Positions 27,172 through 38,384 of a stretch of 64,000 nt of DNA are shown here, piece by piece (the stretch's first letter is position 1; every line of letters starts with the position of its first letter). Origin of the DNA: Lamellibrachia satsuma (taxonomy: Eukaryota; Annelida; Polychaeta; Sabellida; Siboglinidae); the NCBI GenBank assembly GCA_033239005.1, contig BSQZ01000018.1:1385036-1449035 (forward strand). Direction: 5' to 3'. The translations under genes were made by a program, and so were the position numbers. Under the pieces are notes generated by a model. It did no database searches and was not told the origin of the DNA. It saw only the letters and a list, made by a program, of their open reading frames with translations.

Positions 27172-28290
27172 ATCGCGGTTCATAGATAAACGTAACCACT
27201 TAGCAAAAACTTTTTTTTTTAATTATCATGTGACCGCAATGCAGATGTTCAGTTATTGCTGTTGAAATATTGTTATTAATATTACGTAAACAATGTATTT
27301 ATCGCGATATGGTCCAAAGTGACAGTTCCTATATAGTGTTGGACTTATCCCTGGCGCAATTGTCGCTACAACCAAAAATACTGTGCCGCGACATTTCTCA
27401 GGTGATGACGTGTCGCTGTCTTCGTCTAACACAAAACGTCGGGTGCTGAATAAATGTCGTATGACCAAATGTCGAATGACCAAATCCCGCATGCCGAAAT
27501 ATTGCGTAATCGAATGTCGGGTGCAGATATGTCGTAAACCAAAAGTCGTTTGGCCAAATATTTGGTAGTCCAATGTCGCAGAAAGTATTTAGAAGGCCAC
27601 AACAGATTTAAAACATTTGTAGTATGAACTGTTAATGTTTGCATTAACGCAATAAATGTAGACAGTTAAATATAACAAGTTTTTTAACCAGTTAAATACG
27701 AACATTTATGAACATTTCTCAATTGCGTAGAACACTAATTTATGTTTTATTTCGCATTCATGTTACTACAGTGTGTGTTCCGTGTATAATGGTTGTTTCC
27801 CAAACGCTCTGTCTTTTGCAATTACTAAAGTACATTAGACCCTATATAGAGCGTATTTTGCAGAAGAAATTTAGATACAAGAAGAACGAACGTCAATGTC
27901 GCTGGTTTGATCAGACGTTAATGAAAACTGAGATGAATTTTTAAATGTCTTCGCAAATGACACACGCGTCGGAAAACGGACTTCGTGTATTTATTTAGTG
28001 AAACTCGATGTGGAGAAAGCAATGACACAGATCAACAGATCAACAGATCAACAGACAAAGCGACAAACATTCCAACGCTACAAATAGTGCTTCTTTATCC
28101 TTTCACGAAACTTCCGTCAACACAATTAATTTTTATATTATATAGCTATATTATATAGCGCCCTTTTCAGCCCTATCTGCTCAATTAATTTAATTAATTT
28201 AAAAACAAGTCCTAAATACTAAAAGGTTCATTCAATAAAAAATTTAGAGTATCACTAAAATATCAAAATCAATAAAACTCCAACTAATTA
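27172..28290. other. Non-coding, with short degenerate ladders
   Basis: At 27440-27570 a 15-17-bp motif (atgtcgtatgaccaa, atgtcgaatgaccaa, ...) repeats with decay on both strands, probably an old tandem or transposon end. A (cagatcaa)-like ladder lies at 28028-28055. Confidence 0.4.
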
Positions 28291-28293
28291 AAT

Positions 28294-28440
28294 CTAAAAT
28301 GCACGAGTGAAAAAGTATGTCTTCATCTGTCTGTTGAAGGCATCACCCGAGGGAACCTGGCGAAGAACAAGTGGGGTATTATTCCACAATGTGTGGGGGG
28401 GGAGCAACAGAGGAGCGTCTCATCCCAAGTTGCGTCCTGG
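28294..28440 (-). mobile_element. LINE remnant: terminal LWNxxP...FKxxLKTxxF region
   Basis: The minus-strand frame reads TLWNNTPLVLRQ, then DAFNRQMKTYFFTRAF and TAG (28294-28296). This is the characteristic end of many Jockey/RTE/CR1-like ORF2 proteins (LWNSLPxxLR...FKRxLKTYLF). One in-frame stop lies upstream, near GRNLG. Only the 3' tail is present, as expected for a 5'-truncated copy. Confidence 0.75.
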
Positions 28441-29279
28441 ACAAGGACACCTCAAGCAGCAGTTGTGTATGTATTTATTTTATTTCAGATATATTTATTA
28501 TTATTAATAGTTATTTATTTATTTATTATAGTCAGTAGTTATTATTTTATGATTGCATATAAACGGGCTTCCCAGATATATGGAGCTTTACAAATTTTAG
28601 TAATAATAATATAAGTCTTCTTTTGCATGGACAGAGCAAGAGTTTCGTAGAAATATACTAAGGTTGTTATTCGACTCTATGTCTTAGTGGCACACTGAGT
28701 GGACCTCGGAGATTCCTTCGCTGGAATCAAACGTACGGCAGAGGTCAATGGTGCGGTCAACGGTTAAATACAAATATACTAATTATGCGAAAGTAGGAAA
28801 AACGGTGGAGATGCAATATGCGAAACGGATGCGTTTTAGCAAGTTCCCCATAATTTCCAGAACTACTATTTTATACTTCAGTCTATCACAATCTGCATAC
28901 GAATACAATAAAGTATGTGACTTATATGGAGACTATTTCACACGCTATTTTTGCACCCATGCGTATTTACGGGAACTTCACGTATGTAATTTTACGGTAT
29001 AACTGTTTTCGTTTTTTTTAATAAACACTGCGACACCGGAAGGAAAACATGACGTGAGCGAACGTAAAGTAAATAAATTATAGTTAAACTTAAAGCGTAA
29101 AGCCTGCACGCGGGCAATTTAGCTATGACATTCGCATAAGCAGAGTTCTTAAAATCAACAGAAATGCGCCGCATAATAAATTCAAAGTTATGTATATATT
29201 TTGTATTGCTATGAATTGCTAATCTGTAGTTAACGTGATAATCTTGTGAGCACAATCCCTGTGATTACACTGTCTCTGT
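28441..29279. other. Non-coding
   Basis: Unique AT-rich DNA. Frames at 28748-29002 (+) and 28992-29255 (-) have no recognisable features. Confidence 0.35.
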
Positions 29280-29690
29280 CAGTTCGTCTACGCCTAGTTA
29301 CCAAAGCGGCGCCGCCGTTAGTTTTTCTGGCCCCTGCCCGCGGCGATTGACAAATTAACAACTGTCGTCAGGCAAACGTTGTGACAAGTCGCGTACGCAG
29401 TGTGGAAAAGACGTGTCCTTTGACAAATGCATCGTAGCTATTACGTTTACGCGACGCCAACTGTCTACCCGGGCGAACAAGCTATCCGATAAATAATAAA
29501 CAGCCCCGCTAGCAGCGTATAAATAGCCCGGGCAGCCGACTTCCATCCGGGCACCTCGGTCACGTGACAACAGCCGTCCTTCTGCGAAGGCTGCATTGTA
29601 AATTCGACGGTGATCGCCCATTTAATTGCCGTGAGACGGAAATCTGCGTTTGCGTCCGGCCAACTGGGCAGCTGACACGTAAGTATGAAT
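29280..29690 (+). promoter_or_regulatory. CpG island with TATA box and strong splice donor; candidate promoter and first exon
   Basis: CpG-rich and repeat-free. TATAAATAG lies at 29518-29526 and an E-box tcacgtgac at about 29560. A consensus donor, ac|GTAAGTAT, has its GT at 29679-29680. If transcription starts about 30 bases after the TATA box, a first exon of about 130 bases would end at 29678. No clear coding frame runs through it, so it would be mostly 5' UTR. No matching acceptor can be named in the window. Confidence 0.3.
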
Positions 29691-30580
29691 ATGTGCAACG
29701 TTTATTCGTAGAGCGGCGTTGCTAACTCGAGCGACGGGGCGAGAAACGCGCATAAACGGCGCGACGTCGCCGCTGACATATTTACACTCGAAATTCAAGA
29801 TGGCGATGCAAATGCGACCTGGCCTGTCTAACCAGACGAAGGGTGCTGTCTGGTCCCCGCGCGCTCTGTGCGACAGCTGCCGTGAGATCGGGGAAGGTGA
29901 TTCCTTTCTTCGACGTCCTTTGCTAGTTCACTTGGACAGTGTTTCGGAAAGGTGTGATTTTAGACGCAGCCAGGTAGCGGAATTCGCCGACCATCCTGTC
30001 ACGGTTGACGGCTGAGCGGCGCTTCTCCGCCGTTAAATACTTGCTTTCATTTAGGACATTAATCCTTGGAGTAGCGACTCAACACTAAACAGATATTATG
30101 TGTGATATATGTAGATGCCATATGTATGTTTACTGCTTCGGTCAGTTATTAAGTTATTTAGATATAAAGCGATCTTTGCGACAGGTGCTTGCTAAATATC
30201 GACAAATTCTAGTGGCTGAGGAGGGGCCTTCCACAAACTAATAAAATACATCTGCATTTTTAACATAACATGAGAGGACATTACAATGGTAATTTAGTAC
30301 ACATATAACTGATAACCTATGCGTTTACTACGATGCGCTATATACTGTAGTTTTCGAGAACGGAACTTAAACTCTTAAGGGTATCGGTTCGTCGCACTGC
30401 GCACTGCTCGCCTGAAGTCAGTTAACCCTTTTCGTCCTGTGGTGTGCGTGTCGTTGCGAAACCTTTAATCAATAGCGCGGATTTAGCATGCGACGCAGCG
30501 CAGCTCTGTAGGCACAGATGCTTTATGTATGTGTACGTTTCGTTCGTCAGATGTTTCGGCTAATTATGCCGCAAAAAGAT
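29691..30580. other. Non-coding flank of the CpG island
   Basis: The left part (29700-30015) stays CpG-rich. It holds a YY1-like ttcaagatggcg followed by an octamer-like atgcaaat (about 29796-29815). The 98-codon frame has no domain. The rest is unique and AT-rich. Confidence 0.3.
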
Positions 30581-30960
30581 TAAACAAGATCGATAATTAA
30601 TTATTTTGCCGACTTTCACGCGCGGTTAATTAATTCCATTATCATTTTCTCGCGGGCTCCGCTAGTGACGCCACCGTCAACATATCTGTGGGAACTGTGT
30701 AGTTGACATTTTTTATTCCACTGTTGACATGCAAATCGGCTATCAGGCAGAAATTTAATTAAATCAGTGGGCGGTTGTTTAATGCGTAGTAATGGCGCTG
30801 TGGAGAAGGGGTCGTCTCAACCGGATCGGTACGCATGCTGAGTGTCGATGTAAATCAGTGCGCGAGTATGCGCATGTACACTGTCAATGGTAATTAAATG
30901 CTATATATAATGTTGTTAGCCGTTTTGTATGCGACGTATGTACGTTAATGGCCAGAGTAG
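30581..30960. promoter_or_regulatory. Candidate regulatory island
   Basis: Repeat-free. Contains taattaatt and atttaattaaat homeodomain cores and an octamer-like catgcaaatc. Composition- and motif-based call only. Confidence 0.22.
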
Positions 30961-31186
30961 ATAACCTTTTTAGGGGTTACGCCGACGCAACTGAGTTGCT
31001 TGATGACGCAGTTCTGTTTGAATACTATAGAAGGGTTTATATTTCATAAAAAAAACTTTGTTTCGACGGAGAAGACATTGCGTGTGCAAAAATATGCACA
31101 TGGTACTAGGCTGTTTCTTACTTGAAGGGTTTTGGATTGAAACTATATAGGGCAGAACGCCCAAACTATATAGGGCAGTCCACATT

Positions 31187-31563
31187 AGAGATGCCGCTAA
31201 ACAGGTGTACCTCACCAACCGTTGTGGCGCTAAACAGGTGTACCTCACCAACCGTGGTGGCGCTAAACAGGTGTACCTCACCAACCGTGGTGGCGCTAAA
31301 CAGGTGTACCGCACCAACCGTTGTGGCGCTAAACAGGTGTACCTCACCAACCGTGGTGGCGCTAAACAGGTGTACCTCACCAACCGTGGTGGCGCTAAAC
31401 AGGTGTACCTCACCAACCGTGGTGGCGCTAAACAGGTGTACCTCACCAACCGTGGTGGCGCTAAACAGGTGTACCTCACCAACCGTGGTGGCGCTAAACA
31501 GGTGTACCTCACCAACCGTGGTGGCGCTAAACAGGTGTACCTCACCAACCGTGGTGGCGCTTA
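31187..31563. repeat. 33-bp minisatellite
   Basis: Eleven to twelve copies of ggtggcgctaaacaggtgta + cctcaccaaccgt, nearly identical. The 11-codon period leaves three long frames open (167-192 codons), none with real gene features. Confidence 0.96.
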
Positions 31564-31745
31564 CGATGACAGTGCACAGGCGTTGGACTTACACGCCCTT
31601 ATCGGATATAAAAACCCTAAATTAAAGGGGTACCCCACATGGTCGTTTAAATTTAGCTGTCATTTCCTCTCCTTGGAGTTAGACGGGGATCCAGAGACGG
31701 AAACTCGTGCAGATTAGCAATTTTGTACCAAAATAACCTGATGTC
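31564..31745. other. Non-coding
   Basis: Unique spacer between two repeats. Confidence 0.4.
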
Positions 31746-31753
31746 TTCTCTCT

Positions 31754-31806
<53 letters not shown>

Positions 31807-31866
31807 TCTCTCTCTCTCTTCTCTCTCTCTTTCCTTCTCTCTATCCTTCTCTCTCTCTCTCCTTCT

Positions 31867-31900
<34 letters not shown>

Positions 31901-31990
31901 CTTCTCTCTCCTTCTCTCTCCTTCTCTCTCTCCTTCTCTCTCTCTCCTTCTCTCTCTCTCCTTCTCTCTCTCCTTATCTCTCTCTATCCG
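31746..31990. repeat. (TC)n / (CTTCTCTC)n polypyrimidine tract
   Basis: The left 60 bp is pure TC; the rest is an imperfect higher-order cttctctctc pattern. Confidence 0.96.
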
Positions 31991-32059
31991 TCTCATCCGT
32001 ATCTCGCTGTGGACACAGAGTGACCACACGGGAAACCACACCGTATACAACTTAATACA

Positions 32060-32392
32060 ACTTCTTTGTTTTTGTATTTCAAATTACACCTTCTTCGCCA
32101 CACATTTGCTTCACACGATGCCTGATCACCGTGGAAAGTTTCGGATGAATGACTTTAATGTCCTTGGTTGAGATTTGAGCACGTGCTCGAGATGTCAGCC
32201 CTGGCGCTGCAGACATAAAAACATATTAATTATAACGATTATTGTTTTTGTATTTTCGAGGCCGAAGCTTGTGCTCAAATCATAGCTATATCAAGAACAT
32301 TAAAGACATCCATCCGAAACTTTCCACAGTGATCATGTGAGGCAGACGTGTACCAAAGAACGTGTTATTTGAAATAAAAATAACAAAGTGTG
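32060..32392. mobile_element. Foldback element with about 130-bp inverted arms
   Basis: Left arm 32060-32192 and right arm 32262-32392 are diverged reverse complements. Matching blocks include gtggaaagtttcggatg, ctttaatgt, gatttgagca and ttttgtatttcaaat/ttatttcaaat. The 70-bp centre is AT-rich. Looks like a non-autonomous MITE or foldback transposon; no transposase. Confidence 0.7.
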
Positions 32393-32689
32393 TATGCACG
32401 CACGCACGCATGTTTAACTACGCTTATTGTCAGTATCTTTTAATGGTTTCGATGGGTCCATTTGGGTATACTTCAAGCAAGTTTCAGAAGCAAAAATCAT
32501 GTGCACCAAGCAAACTATCCAGTTTCATATAACGCGATGTTGAAAACTGTCACCATAGACGCTATATACCCCGCGACGAGGGTGCGGCAGGATTCTTTAT
32601 TATCTCGGGTACACTGGGCTTTTATCGTGTCGTCGGAATACTGACTGCCCCGGGCACCTGTTGTCGAACTGAGTTGTGTGTCTATTATC
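32393..32689. other. Non-coding
   Basis: Begins with a short (CACG)n run; otherwise nothing. Confidence 0.4.
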
Positions 32690-32830
32690 TGTCTCCGGAC
32701 TCGATATTTGTGTTGACTCCATCGTTAATTGGCGAGTAACCTAATTATCAGCGGTCTTCGCTCGGCAGGGAGTGGGCGGACTGTCTCGCGGTGCCGTGGG
32801 CTCGCTGTTTCCCGGTCTTAATAAAAAGGT
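32690..32830. promoter_or_regulatory. Candidate regulatory island
   Basis: GC-rich stretch with two homeodomain cores (gttaattgg and ctaattatc, 17 bases apart) near 32724-32750 and a gggcggac GC-box-like site. Confidence 0.22.
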
Positions 32831-33142
32831 AAACATACCTGTCCGTTTTTGTTGCAGTCTATATCTGCTTCCGTACATTGGGAGATTGCAACTGGTCCTG
32901 TCAAGTTTGATTAATATAGCTCTAGAGATTTACGTACAATACGTTCGATAAATTGCTACATTTTTGCAACTGAAACACGACAGTAGCCGTGAAGAATACA
33001 TCATTTTGCAGTATTAGTATCGCAAAAAGGAATGTGAACTGAAAGAAGTTGCTCCTAATCGAAATCGTCGAGAGAGTGGGGGAGGGAGGGAAGGAGGGAG
33101 GGAGAAAAAAAATCACCTGGTGTGACGTCACTGTGTAGGAAT
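32831..33142. other. Non-coding
   Basis: Unique, with a purine-rich ggaggga stretch near 33080-33105. Confidence 0.4.
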
Positions 33143-33290
33143 TAACGGGTGAGTGGGTGCGGACGGGTGTATGGGTACGGACGCGTATATGTGTACGGAC
33201 GGGTGTATGTGTACGGACGGGTGTGTGGGTGCGGACGGGTGTATTGGTGCGGACGGGTGTATTGGTGCGGACGGGTGTGGATGCGGGCAT
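33143..33290. repeat. 18-bp minisatellite
   Basis: About eight copies of gtgcggacgggtgtatgg with variants. GT/CG-rich. Confidence 0.93.
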
Positions 33291-33444
33291 CAACAGATTT
33301 CACTTGATTCGAATTTGACGGATAACGGGTGCGGAAGCGGGGGTGGTCGACAAACACTGGCTGGTCTGTCCGCCCCGTTAATAGGTCGACTCCTCTGTAG
33401 CTCGACAATGTGGTGTGATCGGTTTCTAGAAATACGGGTTTTGT

Positions 33445-34030
33445 ATTTTTGCAATTTAAAGGTTCAAAACGTGATCGTTTTAAGCGTAAAATCATGTTAT
33501 GCAGAATAAACTACGTATGTTCTAGTATCGTGACCGCCCAAACGTGTTTTAATTAACGATAATTTGTTAATACAATTTGACCGTTACATGTTTAATTTGA
33601 ATGTTCGCCCCGAATATCATGCTTACATTGAACGTTAATATATTATATTCATAAACAGAGATTGTGGTGAAATTATATTTTAATGATGTGTTTCGGTAAA
33701 CACATTTTGGCGATCAAGGTACATAACCTGATTGTTGTCATTGGCAAATCATGTTTTATAATGTAAACAACAGAGGTTTATCTATAGGTAGATATTTTGG
33801 CTACCCAAATGTGCTTCAATTAAATATAATTTGACCGTTATCTGTTTACAAATATCGACCTTGCTGTTCAGCATGCAATGTAAATGCGATATTCGGTCGA
33901 AACATTCAAATTGATCAAATTATCTTAACACACTGTGGTTCATTAAGACTCATTTGATCGTTCAAGATGCTAGAACACACATAGTTTATGCTATATAACA
34001 TTTTACAATAACAACCATCAGACTATGTAT
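33445..34030. repeat. Dispersed repeat D, two adjacent copies
   Basis: Blocks from 33500-33660 recur at 33780-34020 (aatttgaccgtta, gatattcggtcgaaacattc), and again at 37500-37750 (tgcaatgtaaac, gatattcgaggcaaaacattc, ggttcattaaaac, cggtcaagatgct). Unclassified, no coding. Confidence 0.55.
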
Positions 34031-34424
34031 CTTTGAGAGTTGTCATTCGTTGTCAACCAGAGCCGCTGACGCGGACAAATCTTGACAGATGACGCTGAGT
34101 TCTGGGGAATAACATCTGATAGCGTAAGCTAAGCTCAGTGATGCCGCGGCAGTTGATCAAACTCTCTGCGTCTCCAACTGTGTTACAGCGATGGATTATG
34201 AAAACAAATGTTTCTTCTTTTATTAATTAAAGCATCTCTCTTCGGAGAGTTTTGATTCCCCGTGTAGTGTAGTGGTGCGGTTGCCGTAGTGGTCTTTCTC
34301 CTGGGACAGGCTGCCTTGGGGCAGGGATAATCTCCCTCAATCTGTACCTGGTCACATGAGATGAACAAAATAAAGTGGCACTTTGTATGTTCGCTATTTT
34401 TAGCGCACTGCGTAAAGTTCTGTA
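34031..34424. other. Non-coding
   Basis: Contains tcctgggacaggctgccttg near 34300, a block that looks like part of a SINE body, but I could not match it to another copy here. Confidence 0.3.
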
Positions 34425-34735
34425 GTGTGTTCGTGTGGCTCTGCGGTTAGACGAGCGGACTCTTGTTCGAGAACCGGACTCAAAGCCTCCTGTTACCGTT
34501 AAAAACTACGGTGACTGCGTCCACTCCACGTGGCTCCAGTTCACCCAGCAATAAATGAGTATCATGATTAGAGACAATAGTGGACATGCATTAATGAGTC
34601 GTTCACGCGCAATAATTGCGGCGCTGCTTAATGCTTCCCCCCAGAAGTTGAGTTGGTATTTGGATGAACAGGTCTGCCAGGGGTGAAGTAGAAAGGAACA
34701 GGTCTGCCAGGGGTGAAGTGCACCTTTAAAAAAAA
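34425..34735 (+). mobile_element. tRNA-headed SINE, type 1 (copy at 34 kb)
   Basis: Head with an A-box-like tggctctgcggttagacg and a degenerate B box around 34475. The body shares cgcaataattgcggcg, agaagttgagttggtatttgga and gaacaggtc with the copy at 44063-44365. A two-copy ggtctgccaggggtgaag duplication and an A-rich tail follow. Confidence 0.6.
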
Positions 34736-34749
34736 GCAACAACAACAAC

Positions 34750-34925
34750 CGTAAGACAAAACACAACAACACTGAGACAAACCGCAACAACGCGTAAGAC
34801 AAAATAAAGCAACACATAAAACAAACCGCAGCAACACGTAAGACAAAACACAGCAACACCTAAGACAGAACACCGCAACACGTAAGACAGAACACCGCAA
34901 CACGTAAGACAAAACACAGCAGTGC
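34750..34925. repeat. 22-bp minisatellite
   Basis: About eight copies of cgtaagacagaacaccgcaa + ca with decay to the left. Confidence 0.9.
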
Positions 34926-35149
34926 CGTCAGAACGTGCATGGGGCTCGGCAAAATACGAGTGCATAATCGATATGTTAATCAACTTAACTAAGTCACATT
35001 TAAAAATCCTTATTGGCCAGTCCGATTGTTGTTTTCACACAACATCCGAGTGTTTTTTTTACACGGATAGGTTTTTTGTTTTAATAGAAAAAAAATCTCA
35101 ATATTCCAAAACAATTGTGTGGGAGGGTGGGTTAAGGTTCAACTAGGAT

Positions 35150-35475
35150 TAACAAAAAAACATTGGAAAGCTATATTTTTATTTAGAGTTTTTTTCCGGT
35201 TGAAATTTGTCAACAATCGGCTTTCTATTGAATGCATTGACAATGCGTGTACAGTGCACTCTATGGTACAGGGTCCCTACGTTTCAATTTGTTTTTGGGT
35301 GCAGGGGTGATGATGGGTACATTTTTTTATAGTTTTTTTCCCGGTTGAAATTTGGCAACAATCGGCTTTGTCGTGAATGCATTGGTAATACGTGTACAGT
35401 GACTCCACATTTCCTTCTTTTGTTTTCGATAGGAATGTATGGGTGAGGTCAGTCGTATACAGAAATTGAATTATT
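35150..35475. repeat. Dispersed repeat C, two tandem copies
   Basis: A block of about 150 bp (ttttccggttgaaatttg, caacaatcggcttt, gaatgcattgacaat, gcgtgtacagtg) occurs twice in tandem and matches 16225-16460. Confidence 0.65.
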
Positions 35476-35539
35476 GAGATGTTTTTATTAACATAGCCCC
35501 CTAAGGTTTTATTAATTGGAAATAGTATCCCAACCATCT

Positions 35540-35950
35540 CCGGCTGAACGGCGACTCTGCTCTGAGACTGTGAGAGCCATCAGATTGTTTACGTAACAGT
35601 CGTTGACGCTCCGCTTGCTGTGGTATTAATGACGCGAAAACAAGATGGCGCAGCGCGTGATGGGAGCGCCGCCGCCGCCGCCGCCGCCTGGGTCGTGATT
35701 TATGGTGGCGCCCAGGGACCCGACACCCGCCAATTACTGTCGCTAATGTCGGCTGTTTACGCCACACCCTCCCCCCTCGCTTATGTTAGCCGTGCACTTT
35801 GTCTTGCGGCCTGGCTGCGGTATACGCGCGATTGTTTACATACCGCCGACGCAATTGATACTTCTCTGCGCCACGCTGATCAGTCGATGTTAGGGACCGT
35901 GTCCAAAATCGCTGTCTGCGGTTTGTTTGTTTTTTTGGTCGTGAGATTGT
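35540..35950. promoter_or_regulatory. CpG island with YY1-like, FOX-like sites and (GCC)n
   Basis: CpG-rich, repeat-free except for (gcc)6-7 at about 35670-35690. It has a YY1-like aaacaagatggcgc at 35637-35650 and FOX-type tgtttac cores near 35754 and 35833. The 110-codon frame (35620-35952) looks like CpG-island translation with poly-Ala and has no domain. Could be a promoter or enhancer. Confidence 0.3.
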
Positions 35951-36104
35951 AGTTGGACCCCCGTGGTAATGGACTACTCCCCGGTGCGTTTTTCACTGCG
36001 GATAAATGGCCTTCCTCGTGAAAAAACGGTCATTATAAAGTTTCTTTGAATTTATGGAAAATGTGTCCCAGCGATTTTTTTTATTTTGCAGCACATTCAT
36101 CCTT

Positions 36105-36475
36105 TATTAAAACTCCACCTCAACTGATTTATCCTATCGTAAATCCGGTTCGTTGCTGTCCAAATGTGTAGTGTGTGAATAGTTTATGTAACATCCGCAG
36201 TCGATTTAATATAAAAAAAAATTTTCGAATCATCGAAGAAATTGACTTTAATCGTTAGATCTGGCAAGACTCAAGATAGTACATATCCAAAATGGTAACC
36301 ACTTTGTGTGGCTATTGCTTATCATGAGCGTAACGTGACGTCCATCCTTTCGCCGATCACATGACAAAGTTTTCATCGTTTCCATTTTCACTTCACTTAA
36401 TGTTTGACCAAATAAATGAATTTGAAATGAAACTAGCAAACAATCGAATCGAGAAGGAACTTTTAACGCACAGGA
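36105..36475. repeat. Dispersed repeat A, copy 1
   Basis: Shares with 56895-57400 and 62460-63480: aatccggttc, ttagatctgg, cgccgatcacatgacaaag (first two copies), cacttcacttaatg and a final aatcgaa...ctttta block. No coding; class unknown. Confidence 0.65.
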
Positions 36476-36770
36476 AGCTGAATGAGCTGATACCCCTCAA
36501 TGTTGACCCAGTCCGGTGACTTTTGGAATCGGTGACTTTTGAAATGTTGGTGCGTTCTGCAGAATAGTCAGTGTAGTGATACGTTCTGCAGAATAGTAAG
36601 TGTAGTGATACGTTCTGCAGAATAGTCAGTGTAGTGATACGTTCTGCAGAATAGTCAGTGTAGTGATACGCGAGCGGCCAGCGTCTGTTCATTGCCATGA
36701 AACGAAATATCTAATGCAGTAGTATTTAAAACATAAACTTGTCTAACGTATCCGATGTGAGAATGCTCGG
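36476..36770. repeat. Dispersed repeat B, copy 2, with an internal 29-bp minisatellite
   Basis: Flanks match 17040-17260 (gctgatacccctcaatg, cattgccatgaaac). Between them, at 36545-36670, lie four copies of gtgtagtgatacgttctgca + gaatagtca, which the 17-kb copy lacks. Confidence 0.65.
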
Positions 36771-37499
36771 AAAAAATACACTCATCACGCGCAGTCTTTA
36801 CTTCCCCATAGGAACGGATCCTAAAGGTGGTCTGTGGCGGGCATTGTGCAGGCAAAATTCCCCAATTTCCAACGTATCGAGCGGATACGTCAGACCCGGG
36901 GATCCTTCGTTGGTGACGTATGTGATGACGTAAGTAATGAGTTACGCAATTATCTTCACAAACGTAACCCGTTAGTATCGAATGGTGAAATGGATTTGTG
37001 TTTCCAAGCAATCCTCTGTTTTATTATATGACACACAGACGAAAGAGTGCACTGTTGCAAACATCACAAAAACGTACGAGTGTCTGTAAATGATTGAACA
37101 AGCACCCTTGTATACGTTCAACAAACGTTTTTTATCAACGCGCACGTTAAAAATTAAATTGCTTGTCCGCGTAAACTCAGCATAACGTCTTCACTGACGC
37201 GTCCGGTGAGCGGAAAAACTGGAGATATAGCGTTTGGCGGTTTTTATGCAGTGTGTAAGTTACGATAAAGGCAAAGTAGATCTACAGAGCCAACATTGTT
37301 TAATGACTGGAATAATGGATTTCCTTTTAAGTGTTGTATTTTTACATTTTCGTTTGATAACAAATGGATTAAACCGGTTCTGTGTCGAACTGTCGCTGAT
37401 AGCAGCTGTGCTATCGTGAACAAATACGAAAACAACTTAACTGACGATCGTGGTTAGTGTACTAAATGTATATTAGTGCTAGCGTCAGAGTACGTTGAT
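36771..37499. other. Non-coding
   Basis: Unique sequence with short chance frames. Confidence 0.4.
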
Positions 37500-37750
37500 G
37501 TTCGGCTCTGCTATAGGACGTTTTGTCTAACATAGAGTGACTGTAGAAACGTGCAGTGTATTGTATTTAACCGCTTTCTGTTTCCGTTCAGTCTGCAATG
37601 TAAACATGATATTCGAGGCAAAACATTCAAGATGACATCGCGGTTCATTAAAACACGTTTGGACGGTCAAGATGCTTCACAAGAGATATAGGTTGTACCG
37701 TAGTAACATGATTTTGCGATAAAAACGATCCGATTGAAATGTGTGTGTTT
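37500..37750. repeat. Dispersed repeat D, copy 3
   Basis: Matches 33780-34020 in order over about 200 bp (ctgtttccgttcagtctgca, gatattcg, acattcaa, ggttcattaa, tcaagatgct). Confidence 0.6.
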
Positions 37751-38384
37751 AAACTGCTGACAAGTCACAAGTGGCCAAATATTAAACATGTTATATGGCT
37801 ACCGTGTGTGTAAAAGTCTGCGTTCGACCCTCGCTGTACTTCGCACCTTTAATCTCCACCGTGCTGATATCATGCCGGAAACAGGCGCGTGTGCTGACGG
37901 ATATTAATGCCGCGGCAACGGAAGTTGGTCCCGAACACTTAAAACTTGGTAGGATTTGTTCGCACCTTGGACCGGTGCTGTTGGCGTTTGGCTCTCGGCA
38001 ACTCATGCAGGCTTGTGTTTCACGGCGATGGCTTTAAACATTGAGGTTTACGTCAGCGGCACGTAACTGGGTCGTTAGTGGTTGGTTTCGCTTACGTGGC
38101 AGGCGTACGACAAAACAGGCAATTTGCTCTCCAGGAAATGCATTGAGTCTGTGTTGGTAGCGTTGATTGATCTGAATATGGAACAACGTATCCCTGTAGA
38201 GCGGCCAACGAAATCCTTCAAATACTATTTCGTTTTAGTTTGTTTTAGTCTGATAAGCTTTCTCTACACAGTAGTTCGTTGTATGTACACAATAAGAGTA
38301 TATATTGTTATATAATAATAAGGTTGATTGGAATAGACAGGCAGTGTTTCAAAGTGTATCATCGGTTGTGTTCAGTGGGAGGGG
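37751..38384. other. Non-coding; CpG-richer left half
   Basis: 37790-38050 is repeat-free and CpG-rich with an 80-codon frame lacking any domain. It could be regulatory. The right half is AT-rich. Confidence 0.3.

Noticed and set aside
29719..30015. 98-codon frame next to the CpG island as a gene
   Set aside because: No domain or splice signals; codon use is what a CpG-rich non-coding stretch gives.
31122..31717. Frames of 167-192 codons over the 33-bp array
   Set aside because: By-product of an 11-codon tandem period; no start context, domain or flanking splice signal.
35620..35952. 110-codon frame with a poly-Ala run as a coding exon
   Set aside because: The Ala run is a (GCC)n in a CpG island; there is no homologous domain and no splice-site pair.
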